Below the pieces are notes generated by a model, which saw nothing but the letters and a program-made list of their open reading frames with translations, was not told the origin of the DNA and made no database searches. Below, piece after piece: positions 33,586-43,168 of a stretch of 64,000 bases of DNA (positions within the stretch are counted from its first letter, which is position 1; each line of letters begins with the position of its first letter). This stretch comes from Onthovicinus sp900555545. GTDB taxonomy: Bacteria > Bacillota > Clostridia > Oscillospirales > Acutalibacteraceae. Position numbers and translations under genes: made by a program. The stretch lies in contig CASFPX010000010.1 of assembly GCA_949296915.1 (NCBI GenBank), forward strand, positions 49,080 to 113,079, written 5' to 3'.

Positions 33586-33818
33586 TGTTTACGCATCTCC
33601 TTTAATTCATTTTCAGCGTTGGTCATTCGGTGCTTCACGCTGGCTACAGTTTCCTCCAATTTAAAAACGCGTTCCACCACCTGATTGTGCTTGTCCACTT
33701 TCTTCTCAAGCTGTTCTAAACGGTGATGCGTCACCTTCCCGGACGCTACAACACCCAGACAACTTCCCCCCAGCGTACCAATCAGCGATAAAAGCGCAAC
33801 AATAATCTGGCTCTCCAA
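33582..33818 (-). CDS. XhlA-like holin/membrane-associated phage protein
   Basis: 78 residues: one N-terminal membrane helix (IIVALLSLIGTLGGSCLGVVA) and a C-terminal coiled coil with VVERVFKLEETVASVKHRM, resembling the haemolysin XhlA family that acts with holins. The start is TTG at 33818, behind GAGGTGG. It is translationally coupled to the downstream holin. Confidence 0.7.
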   Translation of the reverse strand: MESQIIVALLSLIGTLGGSCLGVVASGKVTHHRLEQLEKKVDKHNQVVERVFKLEETVASVKHRMTNAENELKEMRKQ

Positions 33819-34012
33819 AGGCCCACCTCTCTCATCTTTTCACTAATTTTCAACCACGGCGATAGCCGGACCGCCATATCCGGCTCAGTGCTGTAATATG
33901 CAGTTCTCTATCGTACAACGCAAATCATGCATTTTACGGCTTAGAGAACGAGCCCTATTCCCAGCAATTCTCGGCATCATCTATCAATGGTAAAATAAAT
34001 GGATTGTTTGAA
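33819..34012. other. Gap where a lysin would be expected
   Basis: No open frame with a good start is seen between the baseplate gene and the holins. A short GCCGGATATGGCGGTCCGGC partial palindrome is present. Probably a deletion scar. Confidence 0.35.
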
Positions 34013-35161
34013 TTAAAAAGGAGAGATCAGATTTTTACAGCACCCAAGGCAGAGCACGCCGGGCGTCACCAGATAGCTCGTAGTGTCCCCGTTGGTATTG
34101 ATTGAGATATCTGTCATATCGGTTCCTGCCATATTCAGCAGTGTCAATCTGACACTTATCGATGCGTTATTGCCGCCATATGCGATAAACGTTGCGTTGT
34201 AGTTATCGGCAGCAGGAGTGGATCCATCATGTGTAACGGCGGGCAGATACTGACCTCCCAGTGTTTTGAGATCGGTCAGTTCCCCGTCGTCTGTGGTGTA
34301 TGAGTCGGACAGGCCGCCAAGACCGGCGATCACGGCATAATACCAGACCATATCCGCCTGCGCGACCGCCCACAGCTCCAAGTAGTTCTGACCATCCTCG
34401 CACCGCCAGAACCGCACGCTCTGTGGCATGAGTGTTGTTTCCAGCTCGTTAATCCGCTGCACCAACTGAAGCAGATCTAAATCTTCCACAGCTACAGCTG
34501 CTTCATTTGCCCGGTCCGCTGCGGTATTGGCTGCCCCTGCCGCTTGGGTTGCCAGCACCGACGCCTGCAAAGCCGCTTGTGCCTGTGTATTCGCTTCACC
34601 GGCAGCGGTATTGGCCTCATCTGCTGCAGAATTCGCTGCATCCTTCGCCGCATTGGCTCCAGTTGCAGCTGTATTCGCGGCTTCCTTCGCCTCGTTCACA
34701 CCATCCGCCGCGCTCTCGCAGGATTCGATTGCTGATTCTGCGCTTGAAATCAACGACTGGAGCGCTCCGTATTCATCGGTATCAATAATAGAGTCCTCCG
34801 ATAGGACACGCTCCTCCACATCTAAGTAAAACATGAATGAAGACAGGATGGTTTCCCCGCTGGAGACTTCGATATCCGCCTTAGCCAGTCCAGAACACGA
34901 GAGCATCTCGTCCGTTAGGACCACATGGACTTTTCCATCCGTGGAGGAGGGCAGATCGGCATAGATCGCTTTTCCATCCGGCTTTTTTAGGCGCAGCCTC
35001 AGATGCTCGTCCGGTTGAACCGGACGTTCCGTGTTGTTGACACGCAGCGTCAGGACAAGCTCGCGGGAATTATTATCCGTCTGCTTGACATGCGCCGTGA
35101 CCTCGCTGTTCATTTGCTGGCGATCAAGATCCAGCTCAATGTTTTTGATGATTCGATTCAC
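34013..35161 (-). CDS. BppU-like phage baseplate upper protein
   Basis: 382 residues. The N-terminal domain (IIKNIELDLDRQQ, VLTLRVNNTERPVQP, DGKVHVVLTDEMLSC, LSSFMFYLDVEERV) matches the BppU N-terminal fold found in baseplates of Siphoviridae of Firmicutes. The centre is an alanine-rich coiled coil (residues about 145-225), and the C-terminal beta domain is probably host-binding. Start: GTG at 35161, eight bases after AAGGAG. Last structural gene before the holins. Confidence 0.8.
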   Translation of the reverse strand: MNRIIKNIELDLDRQQMNSEVTAHVKQTDNNSRELVLTLRVNNTERPVQPDEHLRLRLKKPDGKAIYADLPSSTDGKVHVVLTDEMLSCSGLAKADIEVSSGETILSSFMFYLDVEERVLSEDSIIDTDEYGALQSLISSAESAIESCESAADGVNEAKEAANTAATGANAAKDAANSAADEANTAAGEANTQAQAALQASVLATQAAGAANTAADRANEAAVAVEDLDLLQLVQRINELETTLMPQSVRFWRCEDGQNYLELWAVAQADMVWYYAVIAGLGGLSDSYTTDDGELTDLKTLGGQYLPAVTHDGSTPAADNYNATFIAYGGNNASISVRLTLLNMAGTDMTDISINTNGDTTSYLVTPGVLCLGCCKNLISPF

Positions 35162-35194
35162 TCAAACATCTCCTTTTGTAAAAATATAATTTTA

Positions 35195-35223
35195 TTGAAA
35201 ACCGTCCCTCCACATGATATAAT
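35195..35223 (+). promoter_or_regulatory. SigmaA promoter, copy 1 of duplicated plus-strand gene
   Basis: TTGAAA (35195-35200), a 17-base spacer and TATAAT (35218-35223), followed by GGGAG and the ATG at 35247. Confidence 0.7.
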
Positions 35224-35246
35224 CACATCAAAGGGAGTGACGGAAA

Positions 35247-35857
35247 ATGAAAGTGAAATTAAAGCCCTGGCAGATCGGATTGATCGCTGCCGCAGGCGTC
35301 GTTGTACTCGGTGGGGCGGGGACCGGCATCTAGACGCCGCCATGGAGAGCGTGTACATCTCCGAGGCGGCGCTGGATGAAAGCGAAACGCTCACCCAGGC
35401 CGCCGGGGAGACTACCACGGAGAACACCACGGCCGCCCAGCCCACAAAGGAGCCGGAGACTGTGCTTGTCTATGTCACTCCGACGGAAACCGTGAAACCG
35501 GACACCCCCGCTGCACCAGAGACACAACCCGAACCCGAGCCGGAGCCAGAGATTGAGCTGGTTTATGATGAGCAGCTGACGAAAGAAGTCGCGGAACTCT
35601 TGGGAACCAGATACCCGAAAGACTGGACTGATGGAATTTACAATGATGATGGACCCTTAGAGAATGGTCTCAAGGCTTTCATTGAGAAAGGGGTGTACCC
35701 CTGTAATAGCGAGTATATATTCATCAAGAAAACAACTACCCCCTCCGCCCAATCTATTGTTGCAGATTGGACAAATGTACACAGATATATATCAATGAGT
35801 GAACTTCGGGTGTACAAGACTTCCAACGATTTAATTTGCGCTGTCATGTATATTTGA
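35247..35857 (+). pseudogene. Membrane-anchored moron-like gene, copy 1, degenerate
   Basis: Starts MKVKLKPWQIGLIAAAGVVV (one membrane helix), then stops at TAG 35331-35333. In another frame the body stays open: MESVYISEAALDESE, a Glu/Pro-rich linker (TQPEPEPEPE), then IELVYDEQLTKEVAELLGTRYP and a C-terminal domain to 35857. Relative to copy 2 it has also lost 47 bases after GGCATCTA. It is transcribed against the tail genes from its own promoter, like a lysogenic-conversion (moron) gene. Function unknown. Confidence 0.65.
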
Positions 35858-36178
35858 TAGCCTTTGTTCTTCATACCCCTTTTGTTTAGCTTTTATTTCA
35901 TAACCGAATGTGCCGTTTTTTGGACCCTTAACAATGAAGTAACTCTCCGCCCGCTCTGCTACATAGAAACTCCCTTTGCAATACGGATGGATAGACACCT
36001 GATACGGACAGGACGTGTTGACCGTCTCCTCAAACAGCGGGTCGATATCAACGCGCGCCTGTCCGTTTTCGTCTGTTTGGGCTTCTCCGATATTTTCAAA
36101 ATACGTGTCCAGCAGCGGTACACGGTCGTACAGCCGCACCTTTAAATAGCCGTACTCCTCCCGACAACAATCCAACAA
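35831..36178 (-). pseudogene. Truncated duplicate of the tail gene 3' end
   Basis: 115 codons combining EEYGYLKVRLYDRVPLLD, from the middle of the 36922-38988 tail protein, with its C-terminal domain (GQARVDIDPLFEETVNTS, GYEIKAKQKGYE). The intervening 330 or so codons are missing. No start with ribosome site. A by-product of the tandem duplication that also copied the plus-strand gene. Confidence 0.75.
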
Positions 36179-36213
36179 TCATACAAATTTTACATAAAAA
36201 CACACAGGTTCTC

Positions 36214-36242
36214 TTGCAAACCGCGTTCATCCGTCATATAAT
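36214..36242 (+). promoter_or_regulatory. SigmaA promoter, copy 2 of duplicated plus-strand gene
   Basis: TTGCAA (36214-36219), a 17-base spacer and TATAAT (36237-36242), followed by GGAAGGAG and the ATG at 36267. Confidence 0.7.
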
Positions 36243-36266
36243 CTACACAGGAAGGAGTGACGGAAA

Positions 36267-36936
36267 ATGAAAGTGAAATTAAAGCCCTGGCAGATCGGAT
36301 TGATCGCTGCCGCAGGCGTCGTTGTACTCGGTGGGGCGGGGACCGGCATCTAACTTTGGCGTGAACCGTTCAATCGATGATAAGGTCAAAGAACAGGTGG
36401 ACGCCGCCATGGAGAGCGTGTACAGCTCCGAGGCGGCGCTGGATGAAAGCGAAACGCCCACCCAGGCCGCCGGAGAGACTACCGCAGAGAACACCACGGC
36501 CGCCCAGCCCACGAAGGAGCCGGAGACTGTGATCTATGTTGCTCCAACAGAAACGGCAAAATCGGAAACCTCCCCAGCTCCCGACCCACAGCCTGAACCC
36601 GAGCCGGAGCCAGAGATTGAGCTGGTATATGACGAAAAGCTGACCAAAGAGGTCGCTGGTTTAATCAGTAAAAGATATCCTCAACTTGTTTATTCGTCAG
36701 ATTTTTCGAATAATGCTTATACGCTGGATGATCTGATGAAAGCCACTCAAAATCTAACAACCCCATTGAATAGTATGGCTGGATTTGCCGCCAAATTAAA
36801 AGAAACTTCCCCAGAAAATATTCTTTCCGCTTGGACAGAATGTTTTCTGATTGAACACTGTTCGTCTCTGACATACAATGTGCATGTTTACTGTTCTACC
36901 ACGGGATGGGTATGTGTAACCTTAGATGTTGGATAA
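36267..36936 (+). pseudogene. Membrane-anchored moron-like gene, copy 2, frameshifted
   Basis: The first 28 codons are identical to copy 1 (MKVKLKPWQIGLIAAAGVVV) and end at TAA 36351-36353. One extra G in the GGGGCGGGG stretch accounts for this: without it the frame continues as GPASNFGVNRSIDDKVKEQ and then through the Glu/Pro-rich linker to IELVYDEKLTKEVAGLISKRYP and a stop at 36936. The C-terminal domains of the copies differ markedly. Both copies share the lesion, so it predates the duplication. Function unknown. Confidence 0.65.
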
Positions 36937-38988
36937 TCGCATTGTTTCATACCCCCTTTGTTTAGCCTTGATCTCATATCCGAACGCTCCATTAGGGACA
37001 CCTTTGACAATAAAATGATCTGATGTGCGTTCTGCAACATAAAACTTTCCCTCGCAGTACGGCTGGATATATACCTGATACGGATAGGACGTATTGACTG
37101 TTTCCGCGAACAGCGGGTCGATATCAATGCGTGCCTGTCCGTTTTTGTTTGTCCGAGCTTCCCCAATGTCGCCGAAATACGGTTCGGCCATTTCGTATGC
37201 GTTCACTCCCACCATCCCTTTTGATGTTTTTACCACTCGTGTTTTGCTCCCGTGAGCTTTCAAATCTCCCTTAACTTCCAAATCCCCTCCTACTTCGCAA
37301 TCCAAAACGATTTTGGCGTCAGTTGCTACTTGTAATCCGCCGAGAGCAGACAAATCACCTATAATTCCTGTTTTTCCGGATAGCGTTATACTTTTTTGCC
37401 CCGATTCTCCCGGAGGACTAATCACCATCTGATTATCTGCAAATTTCATAAATCCTGTTTTTCCCTCCGGAGTTGTCACATATAGTCCGGCAGGAAGAAA
37501 TGTTTCGGAACCTTCTATCGGATAACTTAACGCCATTTTTTGAACCCCATCAATATTTAACGCAATACCTTCCAAAGCGCTGGGGTTATCCTTATCCTGC
37601 CCGATGACAACCTCGACCTCGCGGTCTCCGATCAGCGAACTGCCGATCAGCTTCGTCGCGGAACTCTCCCCCTTATCCAAGTCGATATACACCCGGCCGT
37701 CCTTGGAGGAGATCAATCCGGAGACAATCGTATCCGCTATCACGCCCGCGTAGCTGATGGCAGTGGTCCATACCCACTCCCTGCCGTCTGCTGTGCGCTG
37801 CTTTGAGATCAGGATCCCCTGTGTGCCGATCGCCAGCGCTCCGAACATCTCGCTCGTCTCGTCCAGGTTCTCAAACAGGATCGCCAATACATCCTGCCTT
37901 TCCGCCTCATTATACTGCGCACGCAGGCTTGCATTTGCCCCATTGATCAGGCCGGATATTTTATTCGCCACCAGCGTCCCATCCGGGCGCGTGATGCTCT
38001 CCACGGTATCCTTGATCCGGGATACCGTCTGCTGGATCCGCTGCGGTTCCGTAGACAGCACGATCTCGTTCCTGTCCGGGTAATTGGGGTACTCTGTGTA
38101 CGTCACCACCTGATGCACTGTCCGCCTCCCGCTCTCCCGGTCCAGCAGCGGTACACGGTCGTACAGCCGCACCTTTAAATAGCCATACTCCTCCGGCTTC
38201 GTCTTTGCCAGATCGATCACATTCAGCTCATAGGAGGCAATGGGCGTGGCTAACACCTCTACTTTTTTCCGTGCCGCCTCCAGCAGTTCCTCCGGATCTG
38301 TGATCTCATCCTCCTGCCAATAGGCGGAAACCACCGGAGCGCCCTCCGGCTGATCCGATGCATCCACATAAGGTTTTCCACCATTGATCGGCGCAAACGA
38401 GATCCCCTCCGCCCCGTAGGCGTAAAGGCGCGTGGCATAACCATCGGTTGTCACGGTAGTGGCCAGGCTTTTGAGGTTGAGCTCATCTGTAAAATAGGCC
38501 GGGGTCGTTTTGTACGCCGCAGGATCTACCAGCGTAATCCAGCTTTTACCTTGGAATATCCCACTGTTATCATACCGTACGGCCAATCCGAACTGATCGC
38601 ATACCGCCTCGATGATCTCCAGTGGTGTGGCTGAATCCATAGTGATGGATCCCGCATCAGACCGCCCGCTCTCATCTATCACCTGCCAATTCTCCGGCAG
38701 AGCCGCCGAGATGATCGCCGCGGCCGTATCAGGGCCGCCCTCGTACGGTGTATACATCTGCGCCTGCAAGTCTGTCAGATCCAGCTCCGCCACCACATCC
38801 CCGGAATCCATCTTACGGATCCTATAGTGCTGCCCATCATCCCTGCAGTGCAGGGACATCAGCGGTCTGATGTCCCCACACTGCTCATGACCGAGCGGGA
38901 GATAAAAGGAAAGGGTATCCCGCCCGTAAAAGTCATGATGGATGGCATAATCTTCAATTTTTAATATCTGATCGCCATATGTTATCAT
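36922..38988 (-). CDS. Prophage tail-associated protein (Tal/tail spike type)
   Basis: 688 residues. The N-terminal 330 residues (YGDQILKIEDYAIHHDFYG, SLHCRDDGQHYRIRKMDSG, YGYLKVRLYDRVPLLDRESG) follow the prophage endopeptidase-tail/siphophage hub fold. The middle (IKDTVESITRPDGTLVANKI, WVWTTAISYAGVIADTIVSG) is the common linker of clostridial phage tail spikes. The C-terminal 110 residues form a small beta domain also present in the truncated duplicate. It attaches to the distal tail protein encoded upstream and probably contacts the cell surface. Start ATG 38988, GGAG upstream. Confidence 0.85.
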   Translation of the reverse strand: MITYGDQILKIEDYAIHHDFYGRDTLSFYLPLGHEQCGDIRPLMSLHCRDDGQHYRIRKMDSGDVVAELDLTDLQAQMYTPYEGGPDTAAAIISAALPENWQVIDESGRSDAGSITMDSATPLEIIEAVCDQFGLAVRYDNSGIFQGKSWITLVDPAAYKTTPAYFTDELNLKSLATTVTTDGYATRLYAYGAEGISFAPINGGKPYVDASDQPEGAPVVSAYWQEDEITDPEELLEAARKKVEVLATPIASYELNVIDLAKTKPEEYGYLKVRLYDRVPLLDRESGRRTVHQVVTYTEYPNYPDRNEIVLSTEPQRIQQTVSRIKDTVESITRPDGTLVANKISGLINGANASLRAQYNEAERQDVLAILFENLDETSEMFGALAIGTQGILISKQRTADGREWVWTTAISYAGVIADTIVSGLISSKDGRVYIDLDKGESSATKLIGSSLIGDREVEVVIGQDKDNPSALEGIALNIDGVQKMALSYPIEGSETFLPAGLYVTTPEGKTGFMKFADNQMVISPPGESGQKSITLSGKTGIIGDLSALGGLQVATDAKIVLDCEVGGDLEVKGDLKAHGSKTRVVKTSKGMVGVNAYEMAEPYFGDIGEARTNKNGQARIDIDPLFAETVNTSYPYQVYIQPYCEGKFYVAERTSDHFIVKGVPNGAFGYEIKAKQRGYETMRLSNI

Positions 38989-38999
38989 GTTGATTCTCC

Positions 39000-39695
39000 T
39001 TATAAATACGTTGGATAATACTCGAGGGTGACCGGGTCCGGGGCATCCAACTCATTAATGCCCGGGTGCACCTGCGGGAATGCCACAATATCGCATCGGT
39101 TCACCGCATCCATCCCATTGACTGTCACCCGTTTATTGATTCCGTCAATGACGATCTGGTCCCCCAGCGTGACCCCCGGCAGTTGATCCCCGACGCCAAA
39201 GGTAATCCCGGCGATTGTATAGCGGTCTGCGGTCTGTCTGGCTGTCACCCGAAGGATACAGTCCATCTGCGGCAGTGTTCCCTCCACGTGGAAGGTGTGT
39301 CCCTGCTCTGTACGCATAGGCTTGCACCGAATGCCTGACAGTGTCAGGGTAAGTGAAGCGATCTCCTCAGTAATAAGCACCGGGCCTTCCTGACCGCTCA
39401 AAACGGCAAAGTAGATAAAGCCGTCCGGCAAGGCCAACTCCGTTTTTCCGGTGATAAACTCCTGCAAAAGGTGTGAGACTTTCTCCTGCGTTTCCTCCGG
39501 CGTATCGCCAAAAATGTGGATAGGCAGCTTAATAGTACGCAGCCCGATCTGACGGCCCGATATGATAAAGCCGGAACCAGCCGGGCTGTCGGATCGCTCA
39601 AAACTCAAGGTGCTCTGCCCAACTTCGTAGGTCGCTAACAAACGGCCGCCGAACTGGCAAAGCGGCTTACCATTGATCCATACAAATTCTTCCAT
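39000..39695 (-). CDS. Phage distal tail protein (Dit)
   Basis: 231 residues from ATG 39695 (MEEFVWINGKPLCQFG), with GGGAGGG at 5 bases; upstream in-frame codons overlap the tape-measure gene and are not used. The N-terminal ring domain (LATYEVGQSTLSFERSDS, RTIKLPIHIFGDTPEET) and C-terminal galectin-like domain with VNGMDAVNRCDIVAFPQVHPG fit Dit proteins. It forms the hexameric hub between tail tube and baseplate. Last codon of the tape measure gene is adjacent. Confidence 0.8.
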   Translation of the reverse strand: MEEFVWINGKPLCQFGGRLLATYEVGQSTLSFERSDSPAGSGFIISGRQIGLRTIKLPIHIFGDTPEETQEKVSHLLQEFITGKTELALPDGFIYFAVLSGQEGPVLITEEIASLTLTLSGIRCKPMRTEQGHTFHVEGTLPQMDCILRVTARQTADRYTIAGITFGVGDQLPGVTLGDQIVIDGINKRVTVNGMDAVNRCDIVAFPQVHPGINELDAPDPVTLEYYPTYL

Positions 39696-39696
39696 C

Positions 39697-41082
39697 TTAA
39701 CCCTCCCATGCCAGGCGTGCACCTTGATAGCGTGCGGTCGCCCGGGCAAATTCGCGTCCGTCGATATTCAGCGGCACGCTGATCACTACGGCATCTGAGG
39801 TGCCCGCTGATCTGGCCGATCCTACTTCCACAGCCTGCGGCATATACCCGGCCGCATACTGCTGATTCTGGACAGCACTCTGTGCTGTGGAAATCATGTC
39901 ATCCGCCACATTTTCCACAGCGCTCACGGCCTTGGGGGCTGTAGCCTCAACGCCGACTGCCATACCGAGCGGAAGCATCTTACCAATGGCATCACGCATC
40001 AACGTGGATGGGGAATGGATGCCAAAAAAGCGCATCATGTTGTCAAGCGCCTCTTTACAGATTGATTTTAGCGCTTCCCAGATCGCATCGGCCTGGTTGA
40101 TCAGCCCCTGGATAATACCGCCAATAATATCAATACCCAGCTGGATCCAGTCTGTCTCCATAATCAGGGTACAGATACTATCCAGAATCTCCCAGATTGC
40201 CTCCCGGATCTGCTCACGTGCCTGTATAATGCCGGATACCACGGCGACCAGCAGCTCCACACCCGCCTGGATCAGCAGGGGCAGATTATCAATTAACAGC
40301 TGCGCTACCGTAGATACAACTTCCACAATTTTGTCTGTAATACTCGGCAGGGCGGAGACTAATCCGTTGATTAAAGCGATCAGGAGCTCCACGCCGGTCT
40401 CGATCAGCATGGGTAAATTTTCCGTAATCCATGTGCATAGGGTGTCGATCAGCTGCAACGCGGCATCAATAATCAGCTGGATGTTATCGGTTAATCCCTG
40501 AACTAAGGCCGTCAAAATCTGTATAGCGGCATCTAAAATAGGGCCGATATTGGTACATACCGCATCCACCACCGCCATTAACAGGTCGCCGGCCGCTGTG
40601 ATTAGGGCTGGCAGTGCTTCCGTTGCCGAAGCGCTCAGCGTATTAATGACCTCAGATACAATCAGCGCCAGCTCCGGCAATGCCTCCGTGATTCCAGTGG
40701 CCAATGCCTGCAGCATACTGCCAGCCGTGCTGATCAATGTTGGCAGCTGCGCCACCAGGGAATTTAAAAACTGCGTCAGTACCGTCTGTGCTACCTGCAC
40801 CGCACCCTCTACACCCTGCGTGCTCAAAGCAGCACGAATTTGTTCGATTCCTCCAGTCAGCGCCGGTAAAATTTCCGTGGTAAATCCGCCGGAAATTGTT
40901 GTCTTTAGCCCTTCTATCAACGCCGCTGCCTCATCCTTGATTCCAGACAGCTGATCGCTGATCGATATGGGCTGCGAGCCGGAGGCGGCCGCCGTATTCG
41001 GTGCGGCAGCTAGGAGTGATCCTTGATTCTGCCCGGCAGTGTACTGCGCCTCCGGCGTTATGCCCTCATGATGCAATGCCAT
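39697..41082 (-). CDS. Short phage tape measure protein
   Basis: 461 residues, highly helical and hydrophobic with repeated LPALI/LPTLI segments (about 9-12 units of TEALPALITAAGDLLMAVV type). The diagnostic C-terminal motif FFGIHSPSTLMRDAIGKMLP follows, then AGYMPQAVEV. Tape measure length sets tail length, so the tail would be short for a siphophage; I suspect an internal shortening. Start ATG 41082 with GGAG upstream. Confidence 0.85.
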   Translation of the reverse strand: MALHHEGITPEAQYTAGQNQGSLLAAAPNTAAASGSQPISISDQLSGIKDEAAALIEGLKTTISGGFTTEILPALTGGIEQIRAALSTQGVEGAVQVAQTVLTQFLNSLVAQLPTLISTAGSMLQALATGITEALPELALIVSEVINTLSASATEALPALITAAGDLLMAVVDAVCTNIGPILDAAIQILTALVQGLTDNIQLIIDAALQLIDTLCTWITENLPMLIETGVELLIALINGLVSALPSITDKIVEVVSTVAQLLIDNLPLLIQAGVELLVAVVSGIIQAREQIREAIWEILDSICTLIMETDWIQLGIDIIGGIIQGLINQADAIWEALKSICKEALDNMMRFFGIHSPSTLMRDAIGKMLPLGMAVGVEATAPKAVSAVENVADDMISTAQSAVQNQQYAAGYMPQAVEVGSARSAGTSDAVVISVPLNIDGREFARATARYQGARLAWEG

Positions 41083-41110
41083 GTATCCATCTCCTTTTCA
41101 TGGCTCTGGC

Positions 41111-41269
41111 TCATGATGGCACTCGCCGTTCTATTTTAATTTCAAATACTTTTTTGCATTTCTTGTTTTTGCACTTCACCCAAACATCACGGCTATAGGC
41201 CCGTCCTCCGTAAAAAACAGGCATACGATAGCCGCAATAAGGGCACCTTATCTGTGATTTTTCTTCCAT
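41111..41269 (-). CDS. Com-like zinc-ribbon protein
   Basis: 52 residues with two Cys pairs (RCPYCGYRMP and KCKNKKCKK), as in phage Com-type translational regulators and small zinc ribbons. ATG 41269 has AGGAGG 7 bases upstream. The gene overlaps the end of the Gp15-like gene by 22 bases, as usual in tail operons. Role in this element unknown. Confidence 0.75.
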   Translation of the reverse strand: MEEKSQIRCPYCGYRMPVFYGGRAYSRDVWVKCKNKKCKKVFEIKIERRVPS

Positions 41270-41862
41270 ACTTCCGCCTCCTGATATCGCTGGAGGACGT
41301 ACTCCCGCATTTTTTGATCTCGCTCTGCCACCGAGAGAATCTCCTGTGTTCCCACGCGATGAATGGCATATACCTCCTGCAGATGTCTCATTCGCCTGCG
41401 CTCCGCACCCTTAAGTCCGCTAATATCTGTCGCACGAATCCGCATGATCTCTCCCATTAAGCAGGTCTCTGGCAGGCTGAACAGCAACGAGCGGAACGCC
41501 CACCAGTGCAGCGGAGCAACTTGCAAATCAATCTGGTAGACCTGCCAGAACGCAGCATAGATACGCTCCGCATCCTGTTCAAAATCATAGATTTGTCGTT
41601 GCGCACTACCGGTTCTTCCGGTGCCTTGCCTATCCTCTGGATGATAATGCCCTCCACTGTAATACCAGAGCAGCCCGTCCCAGGCGCTTTGGACGTCTGG
41701 GACGGGAGCGGTATACAACAGATCAATGGACTGTAAAACCTTAACTCCGCTGTTCACTTTTGTATCGTGCAGGAGTTCTTCAAACAGGAGCATATAGCGG
41801 TAGTCTGTCCGTATCGGTACACCTGCGATCTCCGATGGCAAATCGTCAATCAGTATGTTCAT
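41248..41862 (-). CDS. Phage Gp15-like protein
   Basis: 204 residues. DFEQDAERIYAAFWQVYQID and LHWWAFRSLLFSLPE are the core of the bacteriophage Gp15 family of Gram-positive siphophages, encoded between tail tube and tape measure genes as here. Probably a tail assembly factor. The start ATG overlaps the upstream gene by four bases. Confidence 0.88.
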   Translation of the reverse strand: MNILIDDLPSEIAGVPIRTDYRYMLLFEELLHDTKVNSGVKVLQSIDLLYTAPVPDVQSAWDGLLWYYSGGHYHPEDRQGTGRTGSAQRQIYDFEQDAERIYAAFWQVYQIDLQVAPLHWWAFRSLLFSLPETCLMGEIMRIRATDISGLKGAERRRMRHLQEVYAIHRVGTQEILSVAERDQKMREYVLQRYQEAEVWKKNHR

Positions 41863-42203
41863 GTCCTTGACCTGCGCTGGGCGCGGTTCGGGGCATAACG
41901 GCGCATCTCTGACTGCAATGCAGTCGTCTCCTTTTTTGCCTCTGCAATATACTGATCCATAAACCGGCGGTTTTCCAGATAGTCCGTTTTAGACAGCCCC
42001 AGGGAATCATAGGTTCCTGCACCATAAATAGTATCAATCACCTCGCGATAAGCACCAATCATGAATTGGATTGCTCCACTCAAATCAGATTGCTGCGCAG
42101 CCTCCGCCTCGCGGCTGCCCAATTGCTGGAAAGCCTGCTCGTACTTTTTAACAAATTCCGAATCAAACAGCTTAATCTCCAGGTTTACATTATTGATCTG
42201 CAT
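41859..42203 (-). CDS. Tail assembly chaperone-like protein
   Basis: 114 residues, helical and acidic (LFDSEFVKKYEQAFQQLGSR, GAIQFMIGAYREVIDTIYG), ending in a basic tail RRYAPNRAQRRSRT. Its position between the tail tube and Gp15 genes is that of the first tail assembly chaperone, which coats the tape measure during assembly. ATG 42203 with AAGGAG at 8 bases. Confidence 0.7.
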   Translation of the reverse strand: MQINNVNLEIKLFDSEFVKKYEQAFQQLGSREAEAAQQSDLSGAIQFMIGAYREVIDTIYGAGTYDSLGLSKTDYLENRRFMDQYIAEAKKETTALQSEMRRYAPNRAQRRSRT

Positions 42204-42215
42204 CACACATTCTCC

Positions 42216-42710
42216 TTATTCTGAAATGTAGGTATAGTCCTGAGGAATCTCTGTGGAGGTCATCTCGATCTCAAAGCTGGCATTTTCACCGGCTTCGCCA
42301 GTCTGATCACTGGTGACGACAATAGAAACCTTTCCCTTTTCGCCCACACCTGTGAGCATGGAAAAGTACACATATGGAACGACGACGGCCTGTCCATAAC
42401 CAAACTTAATTTTGTTTGCCATGACAAACTGCTGGAATGGATCCCCTTCCATTCTGTTTCCTGTCACTGTGAACAGTCGCTGGGCACCTGTTTTAGTGGT
42501 CATCTTACCCGTGCGGATGTACTGATTTTCACTGGTCTCCGCATTCAAAGATGCCTCGTGGGAAATGACGCCCCCCTGTACAACTGTATAGTCTTTTTCC
42601 GTCAATTGATCGGCGTCCGTCTGAATTGCGAGAACAAAATCGCTGTTTGTTGCAATACCTGCGTACTCCTCACTTGGTGTAACTCCTGCCATTAACTCCG
42701 ATACTTTCAT
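42216..42710 (-). CDS. Phage major tail tube protein
   Basis: 164 residues from ATG 42710 (MKVSELMAGVTPSEEYAGIA), AAGGAG at 7 bases. Beta-rich, with the insertion-free single tube domain (GGVISHEASLNAETSENQYI, QRLFTVTGNRMEGDPFQQFV, EIEMTSTEIPQDYTYIS). Position and size fit tail tube proteins of Gram-positive siphophages. Identification rests mostly on context. Confidence 0.7.
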   Translation of the reverse strand: MKVSELMAGVTPSEEYAGIATNSDFVLAIQTDADQLTEKDYTVVQGGVISHEASLNAETSENQYIRTGKMTTKTGAQRLFTVTGNRMEGDPFQQFVMANKIKFGYGQAVVVPYVYFSMLTGVGEKGKVSIVVTSDQTGEAGENASFEIEMTSTEIPQDYTYISE

Positions 42711-42868
42711 TATGATTCTCCTTTTAATAATAATTTCTGTGGCCTGTCCCACAGTATGGTAAACAATCAATTGGGCTGCTGAACCTAAATAAACATTTTT
42801 TCTCCCCTTTCCTTTACGTTGAATGGATCCATTTGGACGAGTTTAACGCCATCCCGGGGCGCGGCGGG

Positions 42869-43168
42869 CTACTTGTGGTCCCCAAGCAGCTCGTCAACAA
42901 CATACTCCCCCGGCTCCAGCGCGGAAAAGAGGTCACCCGTCAGGCATGCCGGGAGAAGTTTTGCCCCATGCTCCTCAATCTGCTTCATCGCAGCGCTCCA
43001 CTCCTGCTCCGCCACAAATTTCCGGCAATCCGTCTCCACAACTTGGTAGCCGCCCGTGCGATTCTTTTCCAACTCATATGTGCGCTCCAGCAAAAGCTGC
43101 GGTGTACTTACCTCCGTCCGGTCAAGAACATAGGACTTCACTGTCCATTGTTCGATTCGATGTGCCAT
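42869..43168 (-). CDS. Hypothetical phage protein at the upstream end of the tail module
   Basis: 99 residues from ATG 43168 (MAHRIEQWTVKSYVLDRTEV), with GGAGGTG at 5 bases. Mixed alpha/beta; no family recognised. In intact relatives head-tail connector genes occupy this place, so it may be a remnant connector or tail completion protein. It is the first gene behind the strong promoter at 43348-43376. Confidence 0.6.
   Translation of the reverse strand: MAHRIEQWTVKSYVLDRTEVSTPQLLLERTYELEKNRTGGYQVVETDCRKFVAEQEWSAAMKQIEEHGAKLLPACLTGDLFSALEPGEYVVDELLGDHK

Noticed and set aside
35310..36353. Programmed ribosomal frameshift in the duplicated moron-like genes
   Set aside because: The two copies would need different frame changes (one forward, one backward) to reach their bodies, so mutation and deletion are simpler explanations.
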